DNA of 13,012 nucleotides. Origin: Actinobacteria bacterium RBG_16_64_13. Its GTDB lineage: Bacteria; Actinomycetota; Thermoleophilia; RBG-16-64-13. The stretch covers positions 39,249 through 52,260 of the forward strand of contig MELN01000036.1 in assembly GCA_001768675.1 (NCBI GenBank). Reading direction: 5' to 3'. Position numbers and translations under genes: made by a program. Positions 7,228-13,012 of the stretch are shown piece after piece. The notes under the pieces were generated by a model. It was not told the DNA's origin and made no database searches. It saw only the letters and a list, made by a program, of their open reading frames with translations. Each line of letters begins with the position of its first letter. Positions within the stretch are counted from its first letter, which is position 1.

Positions 7228-8217
7228 GTGAGCGATAAGAACGGCATCCTCGTTGTAGCTGAGCCCAAGGACGGGAAGCTCGCCAACGTCACCTTGGAAA
7301 GCATCACCCGGGCCAGCGCCCTTGCCGCCACGGCAGGCGGACCGGTGAGCGTGGTCATCATAGCCGCCGACGCCGGCGCGTTGTCGGCCAATGCCGGCCG
7401 TTACGGCGCCGACCGCGTCTACGTGGTCGAGACCCCGGAGGCCGCGGTCTTCAGGCCCGGTCTTTTCGTCGACGCGGCGATGGCCGCCATCCGGGCGGCC
7501 GACCCGGCTCTGGTCCTGTGCGCAGGCTCGCCCGACGGCCGGGACGTGGCTTCCGGCTGCGCGGCCCGTTTGGGTGCCGGCCTTCTGGTGGACATCACCG
7601 GTCTCGAGATCCAGGACGGCCGTTTTGTGGTGACTCACCCCTGTTTCGGGGGCAGCGTGATCGTGGAGAAGGAGGCGACCACCAGCCCGGCTGTCGCCAC
7701 CGTGCGCCCGAATGTCTTCGCTCGTGAAGAAGCGCCCAGGGATGCGGAAGTCGTGGCGCTGTCGGTCGGATTCAGCCCCAGCAGCCTCTTGACCAAAGTG
7801 CTGGAGGTCGTCTGTGAGAACGCGGGTATCGTCAGCCTCGAGGAGGCCTCGGTCATAGTCGCGGGCGGGCGCGGTGTCGGCAGTGCCGAGAACTTCGCTC
7901 TCATCCGCGAGTTGGCCGTCGAGTTGGGCGCCGCGGTCGGCGCCAGCCGGGCCATAGTCGACGAGGGATGGGTCCACCATCAATATCAGGTCGGGCAGAC
8001 AGGCAAGACCGTTTCGCCCCAGCTCTACATCGCCTGCGGCATCTCCGGCGCTATCCAGCACGCGGCCGGCATGCAGACCGCCAAGTGCATCGTGGCCATC
8101 AACAGGGACCCGGAGGCGGCCATCTTCAACTTTGCCGACTTCGGCATAGTGGGCGATCTGAACGTGGTGGTGCCTGCGCTGACAACGGAGATCCGCCGGC
8201 GCAAAGCGGCGTCGTAG
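7228..8217 (+). CDS. etfA: Electron transfer flavoprotein, alpha subunit
   Basis: This is the FAD-binding partner of EtfB, 329 residues, starting at a GTG preceded by GGGGAGGAGA. The N-terminal half is the alpha/beta domain that packs on EtfB. The C-terminal half carries the FAD signature: VAGGRGVGS near 211, then QVGQTGKTVSPQLYIACGIS, GAIQHAAGMQTAKCIVAIN and DPEAAIFNFADFGIVGD near 255-310. All expected elements are present and the length is normal. It sits between etfB and the ETF:quinone oxidoreductase gene with gaps under 20 nt, so the three are almost certainly co-transcribed. Likely electron donor: the acyl-CoA dehydrogenase-like protein encoded at 3990-5210. Likely acceptor: the ETF-QO encoded immediately downstream. 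Confidence 0.95.
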   Translation: MSDKNGILVVAEPKDGKLANVTLESITRASALAATAGGPVSVVIIAADAGALSANAGRYGADRVYVVETPEAAVFRPGLFVDAAMAAIRAADPALVLCAGSPDGRDVASGCAARLGAGLLVDITGLEIQDGRFVVTHPCFGGSVIVEKEATTSPAVATVRPNVFAREEAPRDAEVVALSVGFSPSSLLTKVLEVVCENAGIVSLEEASVIVAGGRGVGSAENFALIRELAVELGAAVGASRAIVDEGWVHHQYQVGQTGKTVSPQLYIACGISGAIQHAAGMQTAKCIVAINRDPEAAIFNFADFGIVGDLNVVVPALTTEIRRRKAAS

Positions 8218-8235
8218 GCCCAGGAGGCTGCAGCA

Positions 8236-9927
8236 ATGACTGAAGCGCGAGACGTCATGGACGTCGATGTCCTGTTTGTCGGCGGCGGCATCGCCTCTTT
8301 GAGCAGTGCACTCCATCTGTCCAATCTGATCGCGGCTCATAACCAGAAGGGCGGAGACAAGAAGCTTGGCGAGGTGACGATCGCCATACTCGAGAAGGGG
8401 TTCTCCATCGGCGCCCACGGCATCTCGGGCGCGGTAATGGACCCAGGGCCCCTCAAGGAACTCATCCCGGGTTTCCTGGAGAAGGGTGCGCCGCTCGAAG
8501 GAGAGGTCAGGAAGGAATCGGTCAATCTCCTCACAAAGAGCGGAAAGATCAAGCTGCCTGTCACGCCTCCTCCCCTGAACAATCATGGGAACTACGTGGT
8601 CTCGATGTCCAAGCTGAACCAATGGATGGCCGGACTGGTCGAGAAGAATGGAGTCGACTTGTTCCCGGAATTCGCCGGGGTCGAGGTCCTCTATGACGAC
8701 GGCAAGGTCATCGGCGTGAGAACCGGTGACAAGGGCGTAGACGCGAACGGCAACAAGAAGCCCAACTACGAACCGGGGACAGACCTTCACGCCAGGGTCA
8801 CCGTTTTCGGCGAAGGGTCGAGGGGAAGCCTGACCAAAGATGTGATCGCGCAGTTCCACCTTGACGAGGGCAGGAACCCGCCAGGGTTCGAGGTCGGGGT
8901 CAAGGAAGTATGGGAACTGCCTGAGGCGCGGGTCGAGCCGGGAGAAGTCATCCACTGGATGGGCTACCCCCTCAAGAGCGACACTTTTGGCGGCGGCTTC
9001 ATCTACGGCATGAAGAACAACCTGATCTGCGTGGGGCAGCTCACCAGTCTTGACTACTCCGACCCCTACGTCGACCCCCACAGGGAGTTCCAGAGAGTCA
9101 AGACGCATCCGTTGGTGGCTGGTCTGCTGAAAGACGGCAAGCTCGTCCAATACGGCGCCAAGACGGCTCCGGTGGGTGGATACTTCTCCATACCCAAGCT
9201 TGCCTTCCCCGGAGGCGTGATCATCGGCGACGGGGCCAACCTGTTCAACAGCCAGAAGATCAAGGGCATCGATCTTGCCATGAGGTCCGGGATGCTGGCC
9301 GCTCAGACCATCTTTGAGGGCCTTGTCGATGACGATCTCTCCGACGTGAGGCTCGCGGGCTACGCGACGGCCATGGGCGAGAGCGCGGAGATCAAGGGAC
9401 TCTATAAGGTGCGCAACTTCCATCAAGCCATGACCAGAGGTCTCCACCGGGGCATGGCGACGGCGGGTATGCAGTACCTCCTCGGGGGACAGGTGCTCAG
9501 CGAGAGGCTTCCCGCCCACCCCGACCACACCCACATGAAGACAGTCGTGGAGGAGTATGGCACCGCCACTCCTTCGAGCGAGGCGGTGGGGGACATCAAG
9601 TACGACAAGCAGCTTACCTTCGACAAGGAAACCGACGTGTACTACTCAGGCGCGACGCATGAAGAGTCACAGCCGTGCCACCTGAAGGTCAAGGACCTTG
9701 GCATCTGTTACGGCGAATGCTCCGCGAAGTATCACAACCCCTGCGCGAGATTCTGTCCGGCGAGCGTCTACGAGATGACCGTCGATGAGTCGACCGGGAA
9801 CAAGACGCTTAAGGTCAACTTCTCCAACTGCGTCCACTGCAAGACGTGTGACGTCAAGGATCCGTTCGAGAATATCCAGTGGGTGCCTCCGGAGGGCGGA
9901 GGGGGACCCAAGTACACCCTGATGTAG
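8236..9927 (+). CDS. Electron transfer flavoprotein:quinone oxidoreductase (ETF-QO), full length
   Basis: ETF-QO is a membrane-surface flavo-iron-sulfur enzyme that oxidises reduced ETF and reduces quinone. The 563-residue protein has an N-terminal FAD Rossmann motif (FVGGGIASLSSA, about 14-25) and a second FAD contact, GVIIGDGANLFN, near 330. The C-terminal [4Fe-4S] domain has Cys507, Cys532, Cys535 and Cys538, the same 25-3-3 spacing as mitochondrial and proteobacterial ETF-QO. The closing WVPPEGGGGPKY is diagnostic. It is thus the fused long form, not the split FixC plus FixX pair. The ATG follows an AGGAGG site. It is co-transcribed with etfBA and followed after 94 nt by the carboxymuconolactone-decarboxylase-like gene. 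Its presence implies a quinone-based respiratory chain and argues that this Etf is quinone-directed. Confidence 0.95.
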   Translation: MTEARDVMDVDVLFVGGGIASLSSALHLSNLIAAHNQKGGDKKLGEVTIAILEKGFSIGAHGISGAVMDPGPLKELIPGFLEKGAPLEGEVRKESVNLLTKSGKIKLPVTPPPLNNHGNYVVSMSKLNQWMAGLVEKNGVDLFPEFAGVEVLYDDGKVIGVRTGDKGVDANGNKKPNYEPGTDLHARVTVFGEGSRGSLTKDVIAQFHLDEGRNPPGFEVGVKEVWELPEARVEPGEVIHWMGYPLKSDTFGGGFIYGMKNNLICVGQLTSLDYSDPYVDPHREFQRVKTHPLVAGLLKDGKLVQYGAKTAPVGGYFSIPKLAFPGGVIIGDGANLFNSQKIKGIDLAMRSGMLAAQTIFEGLVDDDLSDVRLAGYATAMGESAEIKGLYKVRNFHQAMTRGLHRGMATAGMQYLLGGQVLSERLPAHPDHTHMKTVVEEYGTATPSSEAVGDIKYDKQLTFDKETDVYYSGATHEESQPCHLKVKDLGICYGECSAKYHNPCARFCPASVYEMTVDESTGNKTLKVNFSNCVHCKTCDVKDPFENIQWVPPEGGGGPKYTLM

Positions 9928-10021
9928 GTGGAGATCCTGGGGGCACGGCGGACAGGCCGGGCCGGTCCGGGTGCGGGACCACTCAGAAAGTAGAACCGAC
10001 GGCAACAAGAAGGAGTACTAC

Positions 10022-10471
10022 ATGCCAAGACCAGAGGAAGTAGAAGTCGTCAAGGCAATGAAGGCAGCTAAGACCGGCGAGGAGATCCTGGCGTCCTGGG
10101 CGAAGCAACGGCCGGGCTACGGCAAGCCGCCGGATGACCCCACCTTGGACTTCTGGGTCGAGCGCAAGGTTGAAATGCTGCACACGTACGCGCAGAACCA
10201 GCTGACGCAACTGCTGGACCGCGGCATCCTTGATCCCAAGACCCGCTACCTGCTCCTCGTGGGCCTGTACATGATGAACGGCCACTGGGAGGGCGTGCTG
10301 CCTCAGGCGTGCAACGCCAAGGCTGCCGGCGCGAGCGACGAAGAGATCATGGAAGTGGCGTTCTGCGTCTGCTACTCGGTCGGCAAGGCCAAGATGCAGG
10401 AAAGCGGCGCGTGCTTGAACAAGGTCTTCAACAGCGAGACGTTCAAGAAGATCGAGAAACTGGACAAGTAG
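10022..10471 (+). CDS. Carboxymuconolactone decarboxylase / AhpD-like small protein lacking CxxC
   Basis: This is a 149-residue, mostly helical protein. I chose the ATG after AAGGAGTACTAC; a GTG 51 nt upstream in frame has no ribosome site. Residues about 70-130 (DPKTRYLLLVGLY, NAKAAGASDEEIMEVAF) match the carboxymuconolactone decarboxylase fold shared by CMD and AhpD. Where AhpD-type proteins have CxxC followed by His, this one reads NGHWEGVLPQAC (residues 86-97), so the redox pair is missing. A CVC pair (115-117) lies further on. It could be a decarboxylase or lactone-type enzyme, a non-redox relative, or a small partner protein. As the last gene of the etf operon it probably works in the same pathway. 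The 94-nt leader before it holds only a short GGTCC/GGACC dyad. The fold is fairly sure, the function unknown. Confidence 0.8.
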   Translation: MPRPEEVEVVKAMKAAKTGEEILASWAKQRPGYGKPPDDPTLDFWVERKVEMLHTYAQNQLTQLLDRGILDPKTRYLLLVGLYMMNGHWEGVLPQACNAKAAGASDEEIMEVAFCVCYSVGKAKMQESGACLNKVFNSETFKKIEKLDK

Positions 10472-10538
10472 CGCCGACACGCGCCCGGCGCGCGATCGAG
10501 CGCCGCGGCCGACCGGTCGCGACACCTGGGCTTCTAGG

Positions 10539-10572
10539 TGCAGGAACCCCGCCACAAAGCGGGGTTCCTGCA
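10539..10572 (+). terminator. Strong hairpin terminator of the etf operon
   Basis: A perfect 14-bp stem (TGCAGGAACCCCGC / GCGGGGTTCCTGCA) with a 6-nt loop CACAAA lies 67 bp after the last etf-operon gene and is followed by TTCTC. It separates that operon from the diguanylate cyclase gene. It also shows that an in-frame GTG at 10538 is not the start of that gene. Confidence 0.85.
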
Positions 10573-10633
10573 TTCTCGGGGCCCGGTTTGCTCAGTTTCG
10601 ATCCCTCGGGCAAAGGGAAGCAACTACAGTATC

Positions 10634-11488
10634 GTGAAACGGGGCATTCTCTCCAAGCGTTTGGGTGGAAGACCGGCGTGGGTGCCGATCGCCCTTGGTC
10701 TCGGCCTCGTCGGTCTCGTTGGTATGATCGACCGCTTCAGCGGGTTCGAGATCTCTCTTTCCGTCTTCTACCTGGCACCCATCGGACTGGTCACTTGGTA
10801 CGGGCCGCGTTGGGCCGCCTTCTTGCTCTGCGGGGTCTCTACGTCGGTCTCGATTCTGGCCGACGTCGGTCCCGCCCACACCCACAGCCACTGGCTGATA
10901 CCGGTGGAGAACGCTGTCGTGGTGCTGGTCTTCTTCCTTGTGACCGCATGGCTGTTGAGCGCTCTGCGGTTCCGTCTGAAGCACGAGGTCACCATGGCGA
11001 GGATAGACAGCCTGACCCAGATCCTCAACGCGCGGGCCTTCAACGAGGTCTCCGACGGGCTGCTGCGGATGGCAGACCGCACCCAACGTCCTCTCACCCT
11101 AGGGTACATCGATGTCGACAACTTCAAAACCGTCAACGACACGGAAGGCCACTCCGCAGGCGACCTGGTCCTGCAAAAGGTGGCCGAAAGACTGACCCGG
11201 AGCATCCGTTCGAGCGATGTGGTGGGCCGCCTGGGCGGCGACGAGTTCGGCGTGCTCATGCCCGAGACCGGTGCCGACGGGGCACATGTGGCGTTCGCCA
11301 AGATCATGCAAGACCTGAAGCAGGACGCAGCCGAGCATGGCTGGCCGATCGGGTTCAGCATCGGCGTGGCCGTCTTTCCGAAGGCCCCGGCTACTGTCGA
11401 CGAGATGGTCAGAATCGCCGACGGTCTGATGTACCGTGCGAAGCAGGCCGGCAAAGACTACGCGCTCTACGAGGAGGAGGACGGATAG
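10634..11488 (+). CDS. Membrane-bound diguanylate cyclase (GGDEF)
   Basis: Makes the second messenger cyclic di-GMP from two GTP. From the GTG at 10634 the protein is 284 residues; the longer frame to 10538 runs through the terminator hairpin and is rejected. The ribosome site is poor (AGGGA, about 16 nt away), so the exact start is uncertain. About four membrane segments occupy residues 16-111, the last being PVENAVVVLVFFLVTAWLL, forming a small sensor region of unrecognised type. The GGDEF domain follows: DSLTQILNARAF, YIDVDNFKTVND, GHSAGDLVL, then RLGGDEFGVL with an intact GGDEF at about 201-205. An RSSD product-inhibition site lies exactly five residues before it. All catalytic motifs are intact, so it is probably active and feedback-inhibited. 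There is no EAL domain. Nothing ties it functionally to the catabolic genes upstream. Confidence 0.9.
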   Translation: MKRGILSKRLGGRPAWVPIALGLGLVGLVGMIDRFSGFEISLSVFYLAPIGLVTWYGPRWAAFLLCGVSTSVSILADVGPAHTHSHWLIPVENAVVVLVFFLVTAWLLSALRFRLKHEVTMARIDSLTQILNARAFNEVSDGLLRMADRTQRPLTLGYIDVDNFKTVNDTEGHSAGDLVLQKVAERLTRSIRSSDVVGRLGGDEFGVLMPETGADGAHVAFAKIMQDLKQDAAEHGWPIGFSIGVAVFPKAPATVDEMVRIADGLMYRAKQAGKDYALYEEEDG

Positions 11489-11585
11489 GGCGCTCCGATG
11501 GCGCGCCCGGGCGCCCCCCGGCGAGGAAGGATTCCCGAAGCCGGGAGAGAATGGATGAGCGGCCGGAAAATCAGTGATCCACAGA

Positions 11586-11614
11586 CTCGGCCCTCCCCAG
11601 CGGGGAGGGCCGAG
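11586..11614. terminator. Convergent bidirectional hairpin terminator
   Basis: A perfect 13-bp stem (CTCGGCCCTCCCC / GGGGAGGGCCGAG) with a 3-nt loop stands between the diguanylate cyclase (+) and the slipin / small-peptide unit (-). There is no clear U-run on either side. The rest of 11489-11661 holds only GC-rich sequence with a weaker GGGCGC/GCGCCC dyad just after the cyclase stop. Confidence 0.75.
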
Positions 11615-11661
11615 CGCTGTAAACGTCAAGCGGACTGACTACCGCCGCGCCGAGGAACTGC

Positions 11662-11772
11662 CTACCGTCTTGCCAAGCGGCGAGAGCGCTCCGACCGGGA
11701 CAGTCTTCTCAAGCAGACCTGGCACCCCACCGCCAAGAGAGCCATCAGCACTATGATGATCACGTTCTCCAT
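11662..11772 (-). CDS. Small 36-residue single-span membrane peptide downstream of slipin
   Basis: A short open frame begins MENVIIIVLMALLAVGCQVC and ends in a strongly basic tail (LRRLSRSERSRRLARR). The ATG has a textbook AGGAGG site 6 nt upstream. The design is one hydrophobic helix of about 17 residues followed by a positive cytoplasmic tail, i.e. a small membrane protein with the N-terminus outside. It begins 66 bp after the slipin stop on the same strand, and the 11586-11614 hairpin lies 47 bp beyond its end, so both genes fit one transcript. Slipins often pair with NfeD-type membrane proteins; none is present here, and this peptide occupies that downstream position. No homolog is known to me and the function is unknown. 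The case for it is the ribosome site, the amino-acid layout and the transcript position. Confidence 0.55.
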   Translation of the reverse strand: MENVIIIVLMALLAVGCQVCLRRLSRSERSRRLARR

Positions 11773-11838
11773 TGCCGGCCTCCTCTGGCGGACGTTGTAC
11801 TCTCACAGCGGAGGAGTTCCACCCGGAGGCCGATAGTC

Positions 11839-12732
11839 CTACTTTCTGTCGGGCGGGGAAGCCGCCGCCTTCGGCACCAGAGGTATCGGCGCCACACCGG
11901 CCAGTTCGCCGATCACGTTGATCAACTGCGTATCGGCCGGAATCACCACTTTGGCGTTCTGGACCAGAGCCCGTTCCACGGCTTCAAGCTTCCGCAGGAC
12001 CTGAGCATTCCCGATGAAGTACTTCTCGGCGGCTTCGTTCACCAGTTGTATCGCCAGGGCCTGGCCTTCGGCCTCGAGGATCCGCGCCTGCTTGGTGCCC
12101 TCGGCCTTCTTGATCTCGGCGCGGCGCTGACCGTCGGCCTGGGTCTCGGTAGCCGTAGCGAAGTCGACGGCCGCGACCTTCTCGTTCTCGGCCTTGACCA
12201 CCTTGTTCATGGTGATCTGCACGTCCTCAGGCGGATCGATCTCCTTCAACTCGGTGCGCAGGATCTCGATGCCCCAGCTGGCCGTTTCGGAAAGCAGGGT
12301 GTGACGCAGCTCCTCATTGATCCTGCCGCGTTCGCTATTGGCCGATTTGAGCGTCAGGGTCCCGATGATGTTGCGGAGAGTGGTGCGGGCCAAGTTGACG
12401 ATCTGCAGCTTGTAGTTGGCCACGTTGTAGACGGAAGCTTTGACGTTGTCCTCGTCGGCACGGACCTTGAGATACACCTGAGCGTCCACGCGGGCGTTCA
12501 GGTTGTCATTGGTGATGATCATCTGCGGCTGAGCTTCGACCAGCATCTCCCGGATGTCCACCCGGAACATGCGCTCGACTAACGGGATGATCCAATGGAA
12601 GCCAGGATTCGCGTAGCGGTTGTACTTGCCCAGGCGCTCGGTCAGCCCGCGATGGGTCGGCCGGACGATCCTGATCCCGGCAAAGAACACCACAACGATG
12701 ACGACCACTACCACGATCACTACGGTGGTCAT
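11839..12732 (-). CDS. Slipin / stomatin-like SPFH (band 7) membrane protein
   Basis: This 297-residue protein has one N-terminal membrane helix (TTVVIVVVVVIVVVFFAGI, residues 2-20) followed by the SPFH/band-7 domain: RPTHRGLTERLGKYNRYANP near 24-43, then DIREMLVEAQPQMIITNDN and IGTLTL...SERGRINEEL near 143-161. A helical region rich in Ala, Glu and Lys follows (about 178-235, including TQADGQRRAEIKKAEG), and then the stomatin C-terminal oligomerisation segment (VQNAKVVIPADTQLI). Proteins of this family form large ring- or cage-like scaffolds at the inner membrane and influence protein quality control and lipid domains. Length and domain order are normal. It has its own promoter (12798-12826) and is divergent from the transporter gene. 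A QmcA-like role is possible, but a specific subfamily cannot be assigned by eye. Confidence 0.9.
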   Translation of the reverse strand: MTTVVIVVVVVIVVVFFAGIRIVRPTHRGLTERLGKYNRYANPGFHWIIPLVERMFRVDIREMLVEAQPQMIITNDNLNARVDAQVYLKVRADEDNVKASVYNVANYKLQIVNLARTTLRNIIGTLTLKSANSERGRINEELRHTLLSETASWGIEILRTELKEIDPPEDVQITMNKVVKAENEKVAAVDFATATETQADGQRRAEIKKAEGTKQARILEAEGQALAIQLVNEAAEKYFIGNAQVLRKLEAVERALVQNAKVVIPADTQLINVIGELAGVAPIPLVPKAAASPPDRK

Positions 12733-12797
12733 TGAGAGGCCCCCCTTTTCTTGGGAAACTTGGGTTCTGTGCGCCGGGAGGTGTTCCCGGAGACTCC

Positions 12798-12826
12798 ATG
12801 CTAGGGGTTTCGCCGGTCGCCGTCAA
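12798..12826 (-). promoter_or_regulatory. Sigma-70-type promoter of the slipin gene
   Basis: On the minus strand TTGACG (12826-12821) and TAGCAT (12803-12798) are separated by exactly 17 bp, a good housekeeping-type match. Transcription would begin near 12790. That places a small hairpin (CCGGGA / TCCCGG, 12774-12790) at the very 5' end of a leader of about 58 nt, a position that could stabilise the message. Confidence 0.6.
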
Positions 12827-12868
12827 AGGTGTCGTACACTGTGGCGAAGGCCATCATGGAAATCAGCC

Positions 12869-12899
12869 GCTCCCCTGGGACGGTCGCGCCCCAGGGAGC
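12869..12899 (+). other. Hairpin in the leader of the EamA-type transporter gene
   Basis: GCTCCC(C)TGGG pairs with CCCAGGGAGC around a single bulged C, a stem of about 10 bp ending 9 nt before the GGAGG ribosome site of the gene at 12920. It could be an attenuator or simply chance in GC-rich DNA. No known riboswitch was recognised. Confidence 0.3.
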
Positions 12900-12919
12900 A
12901 GAGTGGACGGAGGCGGATT

Positions 12920-13012
12920 GTGAGCGATCCTTCGGCAGCCGCGCGCAGTTACCGGTTGCCTATCATCGCGCTGCTCCTCATAGCCCTGGTGTGGGGGTAC
13001 AACTGGGTGGTC
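12920..13012 (+). CDS. N-terminus of an EamA/DMT-family transporter, cut by the window edge
   Basis: The GTG start has a GGAGG site 6 nt upstream. The visible 31 residues contain a short polar leader (VSDPSAAARSY) and a first membrane helix reading IIALLLIALVWGYNWVV. The pattern of a hydrophobic run ending WGxNWVV is typical of the first helix of EamA (drug/metabolite transporter) proteins, which usually have ten helices in about 300 residues. The remainder lies outside the window, so substrate and completeness cannot be judged. It is divergent from the slipin gene across a 187-bp gap. Confidence 0.7.
   Translation, partial: MSDPSAAARSYRLPIIALLLIALVWGYNWVV

Noticed and set aside
7204..9534. 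A 776-codon open frame on the minus strand opposite etfA and ETF-QO
   Set aside because: It lies wholly antisense to two clearly recognisable genes, its translation has low complexity typical of GC-rich shadow frames, and no family is recognisable.
10538..10633. Longer N-terminus for the diguanylate cyclase
   Set aside because: The extension is encoded by the terminator hairpin at 10539-10572 and has no ribosome site.
11574..11756. 60-codon plus-strand frame after the diguanylate cyclase
   Set aside because: It crosses the 11586-11614 terminator hairpin, has no good ribosome site and lies opposite the better-supported 36-codon minus-strand gene.
1..13012. tRNA, rRNA, CRISPR arrays, insertion sequences, integrase genes or attachment repeats
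   Set aside because: None was recognised: no array of spaced direct repeats, no transposase or integrase motifs and no cloverleaf-like tRNA pattern were seen on either strand.

Overview
The window is high-GC bacterial DNA, tightly packed, with G/C-rich hairpins between operons that carry little or no U-tract. No RNA gene, insertion sequence, CRISPR array or phage gene was recognised. The host cannot be fixed from sequence alone. An actinobacterial or other high-GC anaerobe or facultative lineage would fit, because a transhydroxylase-type molybdenum enzyme sits beside quinone-linked electron-transfer flavoprotein genes.

Layout: (1) 3-461 (+) is the 3' part of a membrane-anchored DUF4352-like protein, ending at a hairpin. 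(2) 620-5210 (-) is a three-gene unit: an unusual acyl-CoA dehydrogenase, then the large and small subunits of a molybdopterin enzyme of the pyrogallol-phloroglucinol transhydroxylase / resorcinol hydroxylase family. (3) 5381-6289 (-) is a LysR-type regulator. (4) 6435-10471 (+) is a divergent operon: etfB, etfA, a full-length ETF:quinone oxidoreductase and a small carboxymuconolactone-decarboxylase-like protein, closed by a strong hairpin. (5) 10634-11488 (+) is a membrane diguanylate cyclase. (6) 11662-12732 (-) is a stomatin/slipin gene followed by an unlisted 36-codon membrane-peptide gene. (7) 12920 to the end (+) is the start of an EamA-type transporter.

Regions 2-4 look like one regulon. 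The upstream regions of the acyl-CoA dehydrogenase (5240-5312, minus) and of etfB (6302-6374, plus) carry the same three sequence blocks at identical spacing, in the same orientation relative to the downstream gene. The blocks look like a LysR-type recognition site about 60 bp upstream of the inferred transcription start, plus a TATCAT -10 element. The LysR gene lies between the two copies. The simplest reading is a cytoplasmic catabolic module for a polyhydroxylated aromatic or related compound. The molybdenum enzyme would rearrange or hydroxylate the ring, the flavoprotein dehydrogenase would oxidise a downstream intermediate, and EtfAB plus ETF-QO would pass electrons to the quinone pool.

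The acyl-CoA dehydrogenase has neither of the usual catalytic glutamates, and the carboxymuconolactone-decarboxylase-like protein lacks the CxxC pair of AhpD. The chemistry of the module may therefore differ from the textbook families. The substrate is not known from this sequence.
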